From: Micromonospora rubida | GTDB lineage: Bacteria > Actinomycetota > Actinomycetes > Mycobacteriales > Micromonosporaceae | Length of the DNA: 64,000 nt | Assembly: GCF_009908295.1 (NCBI RefSeq) | Contig: NZ_JAAALO010000004.1 | Coordinates: forward strand, 248,001-312,000 | Direction of reading: 5' to 3' | Shown: positions 36,383 to 44,677 of the stretch, piece by piece | Layout of the letters: every line of letters starts with the position of its first letter | How positions within the stretch are numbered: the stretch's first letter is position 1 | The notes under the pieces: model-generated | Database searches by the model: none | Told to the model about the DNA's origin: nothing | What the model saw: only the letters and a program-made list of their open reading frames with translations | Position numbers and translations under genes: made by a program

Positions 36383-37117
36383 ATGAGCGACGACCGTGAG
36401 GCCCCGCCACCCGCCGACGACGCCGACGCCCCCACCCGTCCGCTGGCCGGCCCGGGCGACGAGACCGGGCCGCAATCCCGCGCCGGTGACGAGACCCGTC
36501 CGCTGCCCCGTTCCGGGGACACCGGTCGGCAGCCGCCGGCCACCCCCGAGGTCTGGTCCGGGCGGGCCGGGGTCCCGCCGCCGCGCCCGGCGGACTACCG
36601 CGACCCGGCTGGCGAGGACTGGTACGCCGAGGAGCAGCCCGGCCGGCGCTGGTGGACGCCGATCCTGCTCGGCGTCCTGGCGCTGCTGCTGGCCGGCGTG
36701 CTCGGGGCCGGCCTCTGGCTGCTCACGTCGGCCGGCGACTCCCCCGGTCCCGGGGACACCCCCTCGGCGCGGCCGACCACCGCCCCGGCGACGACCGGTG
36801 CTCCGACGACCGAGGCGACGACCGCTGGGCCGTCCACCACCCCGACGTCGACCACCCGCCCCGCGGTGCCGATGCCGCCGCTGGTCGGGCTGTCCCGGGC
36901 GACGGCCGAACAGGTCCTGGACCAGCTCGGCATCGAGCACCGGGTCGAGGCCCGGGAGTCCGACCAGCCGGCCGGCACGGTGATCGAGACCGACCCCGGC
37001 CCCGGCGAGATGGTGCCCGCCGGGGAGGAGGTCACGTTGGTGGTCGCGGCGGCCCCGGCACCCACCACCAGCGCGGTCGCGCCGTCGGCGACCACGGCTG
37101 CCAGTCCGACGCCCTGA
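36383..37117 (+). CDS. Membrane-anchored single-PASTA protein
   Basis: A 244-residue protein with an acidic Pro-rich cytoplasmic N-terminus (TRP repeats such as DETGPQ/DETRPL), one TM (WTPILLGVLALLLAGVLGAGLWLL, about residues 92-117), a Thr/Pro linker and a PASTA unit (AVPMPPLVGLSRATAEQVLDQLGIEHRVEARESDQPAGTVIETDPGPGEMVPAGEEVTLVVA). It lacks a kinase domain and follows a similar protein. ATG 36383 has GAGAGG upstream. The Thr-rich N-terminal region could be a substrate of the PknA/PknB kinases encoded at 49.6-52.9 kb, which is speculation. Confidence 0.75.
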   Translation: MSDDREAPPPADDADAPTRPLAGPGDETGPQSRAGDETRPLPRSGDTGRQPPATPEVWSGRAGVPPPRPADYRDPAGEDWYAEEQPGRRWWTPILLGVLALLLAGVLGAGLWLLTSAGDSPGPGDTPSARPTTAPATTGAPTTEATTAGPSTTPTSTTRPAVPMPPLVGLSRATAEQVLDQLGIEHRVEARESDQPAGTVIETDPGPGEMVPAGEEVTLVVAAAPAPTTSAVAPSATTAASPTP

Positions 37118-37171
37118 CGCTGCCGGGTTGGGCGTCGGCGGCGGCGGGCCCCCGCCGTGTCGGTCGGGCGC

Positions 37172-37621
37172 TCACCACCGCCGGCGTCTGGTCCCGACAA
37201 GTCCCAGCCCGGCCAGCGAGATGGCCAGGCCGATGACCCCGGACCAGAACAGTGAGCGGCTCACGTCGTCCCGGCGTTCCGTCGCCCCACCCGGTGCCCG
37301 GCGGGCCTCGACCACCGTGTCCGTTCCGTCGCCGGCGCCCGCGCCGGCGGGGCCCGGCACGCCGACCGCCCTCGCCGGAGCGCCCTGCGCCCCCGCCTGC
37401 GGGTCCCGGTCGGCCCAGCCCGGCCCGGGGCCGGTCCCCTCGTCCACCACGGTGATCTCGGGGGCCGGGACCGGAGCGCTCAGTTCGGTGGCGGACAGGG
37501 CCGGATATCGGACCACCATCACGAGGGTGGTGACGGCGCCGAGCAGCGCCAGCAGGCCGAAGGCGTAGAGAGTGCGGGAGCGGTGGTGCCGCCGCGCGGC
37601 GGGCAGAATGACCATGACCAT
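37172..37621 (-). CDS. Two-TM membrane protein, unknown function
   Basis: A 149-residue protein with an N-terminal helix (LYAFGLLALLGAVTTLVMVV), an extracytoplasmic Pro/Gly/Ala-rich middle, and a C-terminal helix (LFWSGVIGLAISLAGLGLVG) capped by TRRRRW. The C-terminal hydrophobic stretch plus arginines gives it the look of a surface or anchored protein, but there is no LPxTG sorting motif. No family is recognised. The ATG at 37621 is followed by a second at 37615. It runs convergent with the PASTA-type gene and lies just upstream of a gene of the same orientation. Confidence 0.6.
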   Translation of the reverse strand: MVMVILPAARRHHRSRTLYAFGLLALLGAVTTLVMVVRYPALSATELSAPVPAPEITVVDEGTGPGPGWADRDPQAGAQGAPARAVGVPGPAGAGAGDGTDTVVEARRAPGGATERRDDVSRSLFWSGVIGLAISLAGLGLVGTRRRRW

Positions 37622-37722
37622 CCCAGGTTCAGGGTCCGGGACGCGCGGGGTGGAGACGTTCGCCGGGGTGGGCGTACCGATTCTATGCCGGCGGCACGCC
37701 TCCCGACCTGCGATTCCGGGGG

Positions 37723-38007
37723 TCAGCGCACCCGCACCGCCGTACGGGCCACCGGGCGGCGCGGGCGGGCGGTGTGCTGCCGGGGCTGGGGCGCGGTCCG
37801 GAGCTGACGCAGCCCGGCCGCCTGCACGAAGATCGACCGCTGGCTGACCGCGTCCCCCGCCGCGTTCAACTCGTAGCCGTCGAGCCACACCCAACCTTCG
37901 TACGTGGGCCAGTCGTGCACCCGGATCACGCGGAACATGATCGGTGTGAGGAACTGGACACTCGCCGCGCGAGTCACGTGCAGTACGTCACCTGAGCGGG
38001 GAAGCAC
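37723..38007 (-). CDS. Small conserved hypothetical protein (94 residues)
   Basis: The middle of this protein (SVQFLTPIMFRVIRVHDWPTYEGWVWLDGYELNAAGDAVSQRSIFVQAAGLR) looks like a compact beta-rich domain and resembles a small protein I recall from other Micromonosporaceae. The C-terminal tail is Arg/Pro-rich and unstructured. The GTG start at 38007 has AGGAG 8 bases upstream. No motif shows a function. It may be monocistronic, transcribed towards the two-TM protein gene. Confidence 0.65.
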   Translation of the reverse strand: MLPRSGDVLHVTRAASVQFLTPIMFRVIRVHDWPTYEGWVWLDGYELNAAGDAVSQRSIFVQAAGLRQLRTAPQPRQHTARPRRPVARTAVRVR

Positions 38008-38363
38008 AGAGGACTCCTGAAGAGGATCGGCCGGCGTGTGCCGGCGGTGATTCGGGGGATGCCGTTGGCCCGGCCACGTGGTCGTGCCCCGTGAACCGGT
38101 CAGGCGGGTCGGTGGTGGTCGGGTTGTGCCCGCTGGTGGCGTGCCGTCACCCGACCATCACCCGACTGCATCCGGTCGTTGCGCCCGCCATCGCAGCCAG
38201 TGGCATGCGACAACGGGGCCTGGAACCGGGGCAGGTCCGTGTGGTGCCAGGGCTGGTCCCTCGACCGGGTGCTCCGTCGCGGCGGAGCACCCGCCTCTCC
38301 GGTGGCCGGCCGGAACGGTGAGTGACCTTGGCCCTACGGACAGACTGCATCAGTGGCGTGCTT

Positions 38364-38378
38364 CATGCAAGTTGCATG
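38364..38378. promoter_or_regulatory. CATGCAA-G-TTGCATG palindrome before the XRE/DUF397 pair
   Basis: A perfect 15-base palindrome with a single centre base, 251 bases before the XRE gene. Its core TGCAAGTTGCA is shared with the site at 23228. The stretch 38008-38628 has no gene that I can support; this box and the AT-richer run after it are its only notable features. A site for the XRE regulator is plausible. Confidence 0.5.
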
Positions 38379-38628
38379 TCGACTTTTGCCGATACGTGAG
38401 CGGCGCGCGGAAATAGACGCTTGATGCCGCTGTCCCCGGGACGGCACACTGGACGCCGGTTTCGCCCGCCGCGGCCGGTCGACGACCGCACCACGCCTCT
38501 GCCGCGAAACGCTCGCCGCCCGACGGTCGCGCCCCCGGCGGGCGTCGATTCCGGGCGCGATCGACCGGAGGTAACCGGGTGAGCGCGAGCAGCGATCGGT
38601 TCGGCCACGTGGCCCGCTGGGGGACGCC

Positions 38629-39510
38629 GTGAGTGAGCGACACAGCCCCACCATCCGCCGCCGGAGGCTCGGAGCGGAGCTGCGCCGCCACCGCGACGCG
38701 GCACGCATCACGATCGAGGCGGTCGCCGAGCAGTTGGAGTGCTCCGCGTCGAAGATCTCCCGGATCGAGACCGGCCACACCACCGCCACGCCTCGCGACG
38801 TCCGGGACATGCTGCTGATCTACGGGGTGTCCGGCGCCGAGAGCGACGAGCTGGTGCAGATCGCCCGGGAGGCCCGGCAGAAGGGCTGGTGGCACCCGTA
38901 CAGCACGGTGCTGGTCGGGTCGTTCGTCGGCCTGGAGTCGGCCGCGAACTCCATCCGGACGTTCGAGCAGCAGGTGGTGCCGGGCCTGTTGGAGACCGAG
39001 GAGTACGCCTCGGCGATGATCCGCGCCGCCCGTCCGGACTTCACCGCCGATCAGGTCCAGCAGAGAGTGCGTGTCCGAATCGACCGCCAGTCGTTGTTGA
39101 CCCAGGACGATTCGGTCGATCTCTGGGTGGTGCTCGATGAGGCGGTGCTGAGCCGGCCGGTGGGCGGCGACGCGGTGATGCGTGGTCAGCTCAGGCGGCT
39201 GGTGGAGGTGGCGGAGCTGCCGAACGTGACGCTCCAGATCCTGCCGTTCTCGGTAGGGGCGCACGCCGGCATGGACGGCACTTTCACCATCCTCAGCTTC
39301 CCCGAAGCGGGTGATCCCGATGTCGTGTACGCGGAGAACGCCACGGGTGGGCTCTTCCTCGAGAAGAGCGACGAACTGCAGAAGTACAACTTCATCTTCG
39401 ATCACATTCGAGCAGCGGCCAGACGTCCGGAGGAATCCATCGCACAAATCGCAAAACTGGCAGAGGAGCCGTTGTGGAAGTGGCGACCAAGTGGTCCCGT
39501 GGGGACCTGA
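38629..39510 (+). CDS. XRE-family regulator with DUF5753 domain (WhiJ-like)
   Basis: A 293-residue regulator. An XRE HTH lies at about residues 10-65 (LGAELRRHRDAARITIEAVAEQLECSASKISRIETGH), followed by the DUF5753 sensor domain with FEQQVVPGLLETEEYASAMIRA, DRQSLL and the TLQILPFSVGAHAGMDGTFTI motif. Actinomycetes carry many such proteins, usually beside a small DUF397 protein; the WhiJ pair of S. coelicolor acts in development. The GTG at 38629 is the start. The DUF397 gene overlaps its end by 37 bases, so the two are co-translated and probably interact. Confidence 0.92.
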   Translation: MSERHSPTIRRRRLGAELRRHRDAARITIEAVAEQLECSASKISRIETGHTTATPRDVRDMLLIYGVSGAESDELVQIAREARQKGWWHPYSTVLVGSFVGLESAANSIRTFEQQVVPGLLETEEYASAMIRAARPDFTADQVQQRVRVRIDRQSLLTQDDSVDLWVVLDEAVLSRPVGGDAVMRGQLRRLVEVAELPNVTLQILPFSVGAHAGMDGTFTILSFPEAGDPDVVYAENATGGLFLEKSDELQKYNFIFDHIRAAARRPEESIAQIAKLAEEPLWKWRPSGPVGT

Positions 39511-39701
39511 CGCGGGCGACGTGGTTCAAGAGCTCGAAAAGTGGGCCGAACTGTGACAACTGCGTCGAGGTGGCGTACGTGACCGGGGTGGTCGGGGTGC
39601 GGGACTCGAAGGACAAGAGCGGGCCCAACCTGATCTTCGCTCCGGGTGACTGGCACGCCTTCGTCGCCGGCACCAGGGAAGGCACCTTCGCCCGGGACTG
39701 A
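39474..39701 (+). CDS. DUF397 small protein, partner of the XRE regulator
   Basis: A 75-residue DUF397 protein. The motif ATWFKSSKSGPNCDNCVEVAYV followed by VGVRDSKDKSGPNLIFAPGDWHAFV is diagnostic; the extra Cys (CDNC) is a local variation. DUF397 proteins act with adjacent DUF5753 XRE regulators, as BldB/WhiJ-type modules. The GTG at 39474 has GAGGAG 5 bases upstream, so the reading frame starts 37 bases inside the regulator gene; other GTG codons a few residues later are possible. The extent of the overlap is unusual for this pair. Confidence 0.88.
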   Translation: MEVATKWSRGDLTRATWFKSSKSGPNCDNCVEVAYVTGVVGVRDSKDKSGPNLIFAPGDWHAFVAGTREGTFARD

Positions 39702-39932
39702 TGGACCGGACCCAGACACGACGGGCGCGGCCCGTCCGGCAGCGTAGCCGGACGTTCCGCGCCCGTCGCGCGTCCGGCCGGGCCCGTGACCTGTGGGTAC
39801 GGACCGGCGGTCGGCGCTACGGATCGGGCCCGGACCCGTCGCCACCCCCGCCCCGGGTCGTTGTACCCCTCGGTACGGCGCTGGTCGACAACCCGCCGCA
39901 CGGATCGGCAACCGAGCGAGGCAGGCGAGACG

Positions 39933-40340
39933 ATGACGACGATCGGGTCAGAGAACCTCACCAACGGTCCGGGCAAACCGGAGCGGTTCGGCGGCAAGTA
40001 CCGCGGGGCCCGTCGGGACACCGTGCTGACAGAAGTGGTCTCCACCGACACCGACTTCGGTGGCCGGGACGGCGGGGCGCCGGCCCCCGAGCAGGCCGGG
40101 CCGCCGCTGTCGCTGCCCTCGCTGGACCCGAACCCGCTCACCGAGCCGTCGTTCCCGCCGGCCGGCTGGCCGACCGGGTCGGTCGAGTCCCTGGCCGACC
40201 ACCCGTTGCTGCGCGGCCTGCTGCTGGAGTTGCCCCCGAAGGGGAGCGTGCCTCCGCCCGGCTGGATGGACCGCTGGTTCGAGGCGACCCGGGCGATCCT
40301 GGAGTTGCTATACGTACAGGGGACCGGCCACCCGCGATGA
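39933..40340 (+). CDS. Hypothetical protein (135 residues)
   Basis: An ATG at 39933 with GGCAGGCGAG upstream opens a 135-codon frame. The protein is soluble, rich in Pro and Gly in the middle, with a C-terminal helical segment (GSVESLADHPLLRGLLLELPPKG, then PGWMDRWFEATRAILELLYVQGTG) that looks like a real fold. No family is recognised. Its end overlaps the 3' end of the membrane protein gene on the other strand by 33 bases, which suggests convergent overlapping transcripts. Confidence 0.6.
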   Translation: MTTIGSENLTNGPGKPERFGGKYRGARRDTVLTEVVSTDTDFGGRDGGAPAPEQAGPPLSLPSLDPNPLTEPSFPPAGWPTGSVESLADHPLLRGLLLELPPKGSVPPPGWMDRWFEATRAILELLYVQGTGHPR

Positions 40341-40910
40341 CGCCGGCTGCTGTTGGGGCAGCGCCCGCTCGGCCAGCCGGCTGTGGCGCAGCGCATGTCG
40401 TACCCCGATGGCGGCGACACCCAGCGCGCCGACGGTGACGGTGACCCCGGTCGTGCCGGGCCCGGCGAAGACGTCCAGGCCGCTGGCCGAGAGCACGCCC
40501 GGGACGGTGGCCAGGCCGGTGGCCTGGAGCGGCAGGCCGACGAGCGGATGGGCGGCGGCGGCCCGCAGGCCGTGCGGGGCCGGGGCGTGCGGCGCCGTGG
40601 CGAGGGCGCCCGCGCCGGTTCGCAGCCGGCGGACCCGCCGGGCGGTGCAGACCGCGACAAGCAGCGCGGGTGTGGCCGCCAGCGCGAGCCCGGCGGCGGC
40701 CCGGTCCACCGTGCCGGCGCCGGCGCTCTGCAATCCGGCGGCCAGCACGCCCGCCGTCAGGCCGAGGCCGGTCAGGGTCAGGGCGAGCACCCATCCGGTA
40801 CGCCGGTGGAGTGCGCGGGCGCGGTCCAGCCGGGGCAGCCGGTCGGCGAGGACCCCTGCGGCCAGCCAGACGCCGGCGACCGGCAGCAGAACGACGAGAT
40901 GCTCATCCAT
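40308..40910 (-). CDS. Multi-pass membrane protein, unknown function
   Basis: A 200-residue protein with about five hydrophobic segments: VVLLPVAGVWLAAGVLA, WVLALTLTGLGLTAGVLAAG, AAAGLALAATPALLVAV, PLQATGLATVPGVLSA and TGVTVTVGALGVAAIGVR. Charged loops are short, with basic clusters (ARRVRRLR). No domain is recognised. No good ribosome site stands before the ATG, so a leaderless or weakly translated mRNA is likely. The end overlaps the hypothetical gene on the plus strand. Confidence 0.55.
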   Translation of the reverse strand: MDEHLVVLLPVAGVWLAAGVLADRLPRLDRARALHRRTGWVLALTLTGLGLTAGVLAAGLQSAGAGTVDRAAAGLALAATPALLVAVCTARRVRRLRTGAGALATAPHAPAPHGLRAAAAHPLVGLPLQATGLATVPGVLSASGLDVFAGPGTTGVTVTVGALGVAAIGVRHALRHSRLAERALPQQQPASSRVAGPLYV

Positions 40911-41099
40911 GGGGCCAGCCTCGCCGAATCCGACCCCGGGCGGATCCGGGCCGTTCCCGGGTTCGACCCGAAGCCTGGTCCCCTAGGGGCCCCGTAGCGA
41001 CATCTACCATCATGGGGTAAATGTGGTATCTGCGGCTTGATGGATAGATTGGGCGGAAACCCTGGCCATGTAGTCGGCGTTGGCCGTTGTGGGTGAGCG

Positions 41100-41440
41100 T
41101 GTGAGACAACGGGCCGGCCGTCCGAGCGGCTGGGGTGCCGGGCGGGTAATGCCACCTCGCCCCCTTTGCTCTGCTGCCGCCACTGCAACACCAGCACCGC
41201 GTGCAGCACCAGCATTAGCGGCTGCACAGCCGCTTCGGGTGGGGTGCCGGCATGAGAGGTCGGCAGAATCGTCACGCTCCGCGAGCGTTGCGCCGGGGGC
41301 GGCAGAGCAAAGGGGGCGCTGTGGGGGTGCCCGCGGGTCGGCGACGACATCAGCGTCGGCGTTCCCGCCCGCCCCTGGGGGTGGGACGGACTTCACGATC
41401 GTGCCGATTCTGGAGAACCCGCCCGGCGTGTTGTCTCACA
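41100..41440. repeat. MITE-like element with terminal and internal inverted repeats
   Basis: TGTGAGACAAC (41100-41110) and GTTGTCTCACA (41430-41440) are perfect 11-base terminal inverted repeats 341 bases apart. Inside, GCCCCCTTTGCTCTGC (41159-41174) pairs with 41302-41317. No transposase or other coding function is visible within. Around it, 40911-41099 and 41441-41572 also hold no supported gene. I recall the GCAAAGGGGGC unit from other Micromonospora intergenic regions but cannot verify it. Confidence 0.6.
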
Positions 41441-41572
41441 AATCAGCAGACGACCACGCCACGACAGACTGCCAAAGGGGCTGCGTCGACGACCTCGACA
41501 CAGGCCCCTAGGGCGACCCGTCGGCGCGCGGGTCACCGCATCGATGTTGCCGGGTGACCGGCGGGGCGTGGG

Positions 41573-42379
41573 TTAGACGGCGAAGGTGGCCGGACGTTCG
41601 GCGGCCGGGGCGGGCGGCTTGGCCTTCCACAGGCCGGTCTTCTGCGCCGCCAGCCGGCCCAGGTAGGCCGGGTTGAGGATGACGTAGCGGCGCCAGAGCC
41701 GCTTCGGCTCCAGCCCGAGCCGCCAGAACCACTCCAGGCCGGCCCGCTGCATCCACGGCGGCGGCTTGCGGAGCAGGCCGGCGTGGTAGTCGAAGGCCGC
41801 CCCGACCGCCATCAGCGGCATGTCCAGCAGGGGTCGCATGGCGTACGCCCAGACCTCCTGGCGGGGGCAGCCAAGGCCGACCAGGACGAGCCGGGCGCCG
41901 CTGGCCCTGATCCGGTCGGCGATCTCGACGTCCTCGCCCGGCTGCACGGCCCGGAACTTCGACGGCTCCACCCCGGCGATCTTCAGGGCCGGGAACATCC
42001 GCTCCAGCTTCGGGATCAGCCGGCCCAGGGTGTCCTCCGTCGAGCCGTAGAGGTAGACCGGTAGGCCCTCCTCGGCGAATCGGCGCAGCACGTCCAGGGT
42101 CAGCTGCGGGCCGTAGACCCGGTCGGCCAGGCCGGCGTGGTGCAGCAGGTTCAGCGCCCAGCGCACCGGCTGCCCGTCCGGAGTGACCACGTCGAACGAG
42201 TTGAGCCGGGCGTTGTGCGCCGGGTCGAGCACGCCGGTCATCACGCCGTGCACGGCGAGCGCGGTCAGCGCCAGCGGCCGGCGCTCACGCGCCGCGGCCA
42301 CCACCCGCTCGGTCGCGCCGGCGTAGTCGGTGGCGTCGACCAGGACGCCGAGGACGTTGCGCTTGCTGTCGACGGTCAT
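41573..42379 (-). CDS. WecG/TagA/CpsF-family glycosyltransferase
   Basis: A 268-residue glycosyltransferase of the GT26 family, which adds N-acetylmannosaminuronic acid or similar sugars to lipid-linked intermediates. Seen: the N-terminal TALAVHGVMTGVLDPAHNARLNSFDVVTPDGQPVRWALN block with the catalytic-type Asp of TPDG, the VYLYGSTEDTLGRL nucleotide-binding strand, and GLGCPRQEVWAYAMRPLLDMPLMAVGAAFDYHAG, the family hallmark. The C-terminal basic amphipathic segment LEWFWRLGLEPKRLWRRY is the usual membrane-association appendage. Its ATG overlaps the stop of the epimerase gene by four bases (ATGA), so sugar-nucleotide synthesis and transfer are coupled. The acceptor is unknown. Confidence 0.9.
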   Translation of the reverse strand: MTVDSKRNVLGVLVDATDYAGATERVVAAARERRPLALTALAVHGVMTGVLDPAHNARLNSFDVVTPDGQPVRWALNLLHHAGLADRVYGPQLTLDVLRRFAEEGLPVYLYGSTEDTLGRLIPKLERMFPALKIAGVEPSKFRAVQPGEDVEIADRIRASGARLVLVGLGCPRQEVWAYAMRPLLDMPLMAVGAAFDYHAGLLRKPPPWMQRAGLEWFWRLGLEPKRLWRRYVILNPAYLGRLAAQKTGLWKAKPPAPAAERPATFAV

Positions 42380-43449
42380 GCGCCCGGGGTCCACTTGTCC
42401 ACGTTGGCCTCGTGGATCTCCCGCATGATCATCGGAACGTCGTAGACCTGCTTCCAGCCCGGGTAGTCGGCCTGGAAGGCCTCGGTCGAGCCGATCCACC
42501 ACTTGTGGTCGCCGACCCGGTTCGCCTCGACGTACTCGGTCACCATCTCCTGGCCGGTGATCTGCTCGGCCAGGGCGAACGCCTCCCGGTTGGAGATGTT
42601 GGAGTGCCGCCCGCCACCGAGGTTGTAGATGGCCGCCGAGCGCGGGTTGCGGAAGAACGCCTCGAACGCCGACACCACGTCCGAGCTGTGGATGGCGTCC
42701 CGGACCTGCTTGCCCTGGTAACCGAAGATCTTGTACGTCCGGCGTTCCATGTTGGCCCGCATCACGTACCCGAGGAAGCCGTGCAGCTCGGTCGCGGAGT
42801 GCGCGGGGCCGGTGAGCGTGCCGCCCCGGAAGCAGGCGGTCCGCATCCCGAAGTAGCGGCCGTACTCCTGCACCATCACGTCGGCGGCGACCTTCGACGC
42901 GCCGAAGACCGAGTGCAGGCAGGCGTCGATCGACATGTCCTCGCGAATGCCCTGCTCGTACGGGTGCCCCGGCTCGATCTCCCACCGGGTCTCCAGCTCG
43001 ACCAGCGGGAGGCTGTTGGGGCGGTCGCCGTACACCTTGTTGGTGGAGCAGTGGATCACCGGCGCCTCGATGCAATGCTCGCGGACGTTCTGCAGCACGT
43101 TGAGGGTGCCGCCGGCGTTGACGTCGAAGTCGGTGAACGGGTCCCGGACCGCCCAGTCGTGCGACGGCTGCGCGGCGGTGTGGATCACCACGGCGATGTC
43201 GCGGCCGTACCGGGCGAAGAGATTCGCCAGCGAGTCGCGGTCCCGGATGTCGATGCTGTGGTGGGAGTACGCCCCACCCAGCTCCTCGGACAGCCGCCGG
43301 ACGTTCCACGCGGTCGACGCCTCGGCGCCGAAGAACTCCTGCCGCATGTCGTTGTCGATGCCGACGACGTCGAGACCGAGGCCGGCGAAGTGCCGGACCG
43401 CCTCGGAACCGATCAGGCCGCCCGACCCGGTCACCAACGCGACACTCAC
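42376..43449 (-). CDS. NAD-dependent epimerase/dehydratase (CDP-paratose epimerase-like)
   Basis: A 357-residue extended short-chain dehydrogenase. The Rossmann motif is TGSGGLIGSEAV (about residues 7-18); the active-site segment is CSTNKVYGDRPNS with the Thr-Asn-Lys-Tyr region, and HTAAQPSHDWAVRDPFTDFDVNAGGTLNVL is the family's third block. The sequence pattern is closest, in my memory, to CDP-paratose 2-epimerase/CDP-abequose-type enzymes, but the sugar is not proved. GTG at 43449 has AGGAG 7 bases upstream. It forms an overlapping pair with the GT26 gene downstream. No other sugar genes are near, so the nucleotide sugar must be completed elsewhere. Confidence 0.85.
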   Translation of the reverse strand: MSVALVTGSGGLIGSEAVRHFAGLGLDVVGIDNDMRQEFFGAEASTAWNVRRLSEELGGAYSHHSIDIRDRDSLANLFARYGRDIAVVIHTAAQPSHDWAVRDPFTDFDVNAGGTLNVLQNVREHCIEAPVIHCSTNKVYGDRPNSLPLVELETRWEIEPGHPYEQGIREDMSIDACLHSVFGASKVAADVMVQEYGRYFGMRTACFRGGTLTGPAHSATELHGFLGYVMRANMERRTYKIFGYQGKQVRDAIHSSDVVSAFEAFFRNPRSAAIYNLGGGRHSNISNREAFALAEQITGQEMVTEYVEANRVGDHKWWIGSTEAFQADYPGWKQVYDVPMIMREIHEANVDKWTPGA

Positions 43450-43541
43450 ACGCCACTCCTGGTCAATAGGAGGCAGGGAAACGATCGGAGCATAGCGTGA
43501 CGTCTGGCACCGGCCGGACGCGACGCAGGCCCCCGAATGAC

Positions 43542-43573
43542 TCAAGGGCCCCGCATCGCTGCGGAGCCCTTGA
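43542..43573 (-). terminator. Terminator hairpin behind tRNA-Leu
   Basis: TCAAGGGCCCCGCA (43542-43555) pairs with TGCGGAGCCCTTGA (43560-43573) with one mismatch and a 4-base loop. On the minus strand it follows directly after the CCA end of the tRNA, so it most likely terminates that transcript. Confidence 0.75.
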
Positions 43574-43575
43574 TC

Positions 43576-43661
43576 TGGTGGGGAAGGGGGGAGTTGAACC
43601 CCCACGTCCTTTCGGACACACGGACCTGAACCGTGCGCGTCTGCCATTCCGCCACTTCCCC
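43576..43661 (-). tRNA. leuT: tRNA-Leu (anticodon CAG)
   Basis: An 86-base tRNA with acceptor GGGGAAG/CTTCCCC, anticodon stem CACGG/CCGTG around loop TTCAGGT (anticodon CAG), a long class II variable arm GTCC-GAAA-GGAC and a T-arm GGGGG-TTCAACT-CCCCC. The CCA end is encoded (43576-43578). It lies beside fhaA, the same position as leuT in M. tuberculosis, so the whole neighbourhood is conserved. Confidence 0.97.
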
Positions 43662-43894
43662 GTGGCTGACCAGAGAAACTGTAGCCTGCTCCGGTTTCGC
43701 CGCTGTCAGCGGCCCGGCACATCCTACGGTCTTTCCGACCCTGGCCACGACCGGTTACCGTTCGTGGCGGACGAAACTGTAGCACGAGGGCACCGGCCCG
43801 TCCGAGCGGGCCGGCAGCGGGCGGCCGAGCGGCGTGTGAGCTGCACGCGCGCCGGCCGGATACCATCATGTCCTCGGGACCCGAGGAGGAGCCG

Positions 43895-44671
43895 GTGAGC
43901 GTGCTGCAACGCTTTGAGAAGCGTTTGGAAGGCCTGGTCGAAGGAGCCTTCGCCAAGGTCTTCAAAGGGGTGGTCCACCCTGTGGAGATCCTGAACGCCA
44001 TGCAGCGGGAGGCCGAGGCGCACAAGGCGATCCTGGCCGGTGGGCGAACGCTGGTGCCCAACCGCTACGTGATCGATCTCTCGCCCTACGACCACAGCCG
44101 TCTGGCGCCGTACGCCGCCGCGCTGGCCCAGGAGCTGGCCCAGTCGCAGGCGGAGTTCATCGGCGAGCAGGCCTGGACGGTCTACGGCGACGTGATCGTC
44201 GAGATCGAGCGCGGCGAGGGCCTCGACACCGGGATGTTCCGGGTCACCGCCGAGGTCTACACCGGCGGCGACGTCGCCCCGGTCTCCGCGCCCGGCTACG
44301 ACCAGGGCGGCTACGACCAGGGCCCGCCCGCATACCCGGCGTACGACCAGGGTGGCGGCTACGGTCCCCCGCCCGGGCACGGCGGCGGGCGCAACGTCCG
44401 GCTGGTCTCCGGCGACGGCCGCACCTACCCGCTCCAGATGGGCTCGACGGTGATCGGCCGCGGCGACCAGGCCAACCTGCGCCTGCCGGACGTCGGCATC
44501 TCCCGGCGACACGCCCGGCTGGACTTCGACGGCGGTCAGGTCGTGCTGACCGATCTCGGGTCGACCAACGGCACCATGGTCAACGGCCAGCGGGTCTCCG
44601 CCGTCGCCCTCAACCCAGGCGACATGATCCAGCTCGGCACCACCACCCTGACCTTCCGCGTGGACGGCTGA
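43895..44671 (+). CDS. fhaA: FhaA: DUF3662 plus FHA-domain protein
   Basis: A 258-residue protein that binds phosphothreonine and links kinase signalling to the peptidoglycan machinery. The N-terminal DUF3662 domain (about residues 1-120: RFEKRLEGLVEGAFAKVFKGVVHPVEILNAMQREAE) is followed by a Gly/Tyr/Asp repeat linker (GYDQGGYDQGP), then a C-terminal FHA domain with GRG, SRRHARLDF and GSTNGTMVNG. In mycobacteria FhaA binds the phosphorylated MviN pseudokinase domain. The GTG at 43895 has GAGGAG directly upstream and was preferred over the ATG at 43868. It is the first gene of the chain through pknB; the next starts 6 bases later. Confidence 0.92.
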   Translation: MSVLQRFEKRLEGLVEGAFAKVFKGVVHPVEILNAMQREAEAHKAILAGGRTLVPNRYVIDLSPYDHSRLAPYAAALAQELAQSQAEFIGEQAWTVYGDVIVEIERGEGLDTGMFRVTAEVYTGGDVAPVSAPGYDQGGYDQGPPAYPAYDQGGGYGPPPGHGGGRNVRLVSGDGRTYPLQMGSTVIGRGDQANLRLPDVGISRRHARLDFDGGQVVLTDLGSTNGTMVNGQRVSAVALNPGDMIQLGTTTLTFRVDG

Positions 44672-44677
44672 TCCGCC

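Noticed and set aside
40979..40988. CCCCTAGGGG palindrome as an operator
   Set aside because: Short GC-rich palindromes are frequent by chance here, and nothing else supports it.
42395..42403. TTGTCCACG, 8 of 9 of a DnaA box
   Set aside because: It lies inside the epimerase coding region, is single, and there is no AT-rich origin region or box cluster nearby.
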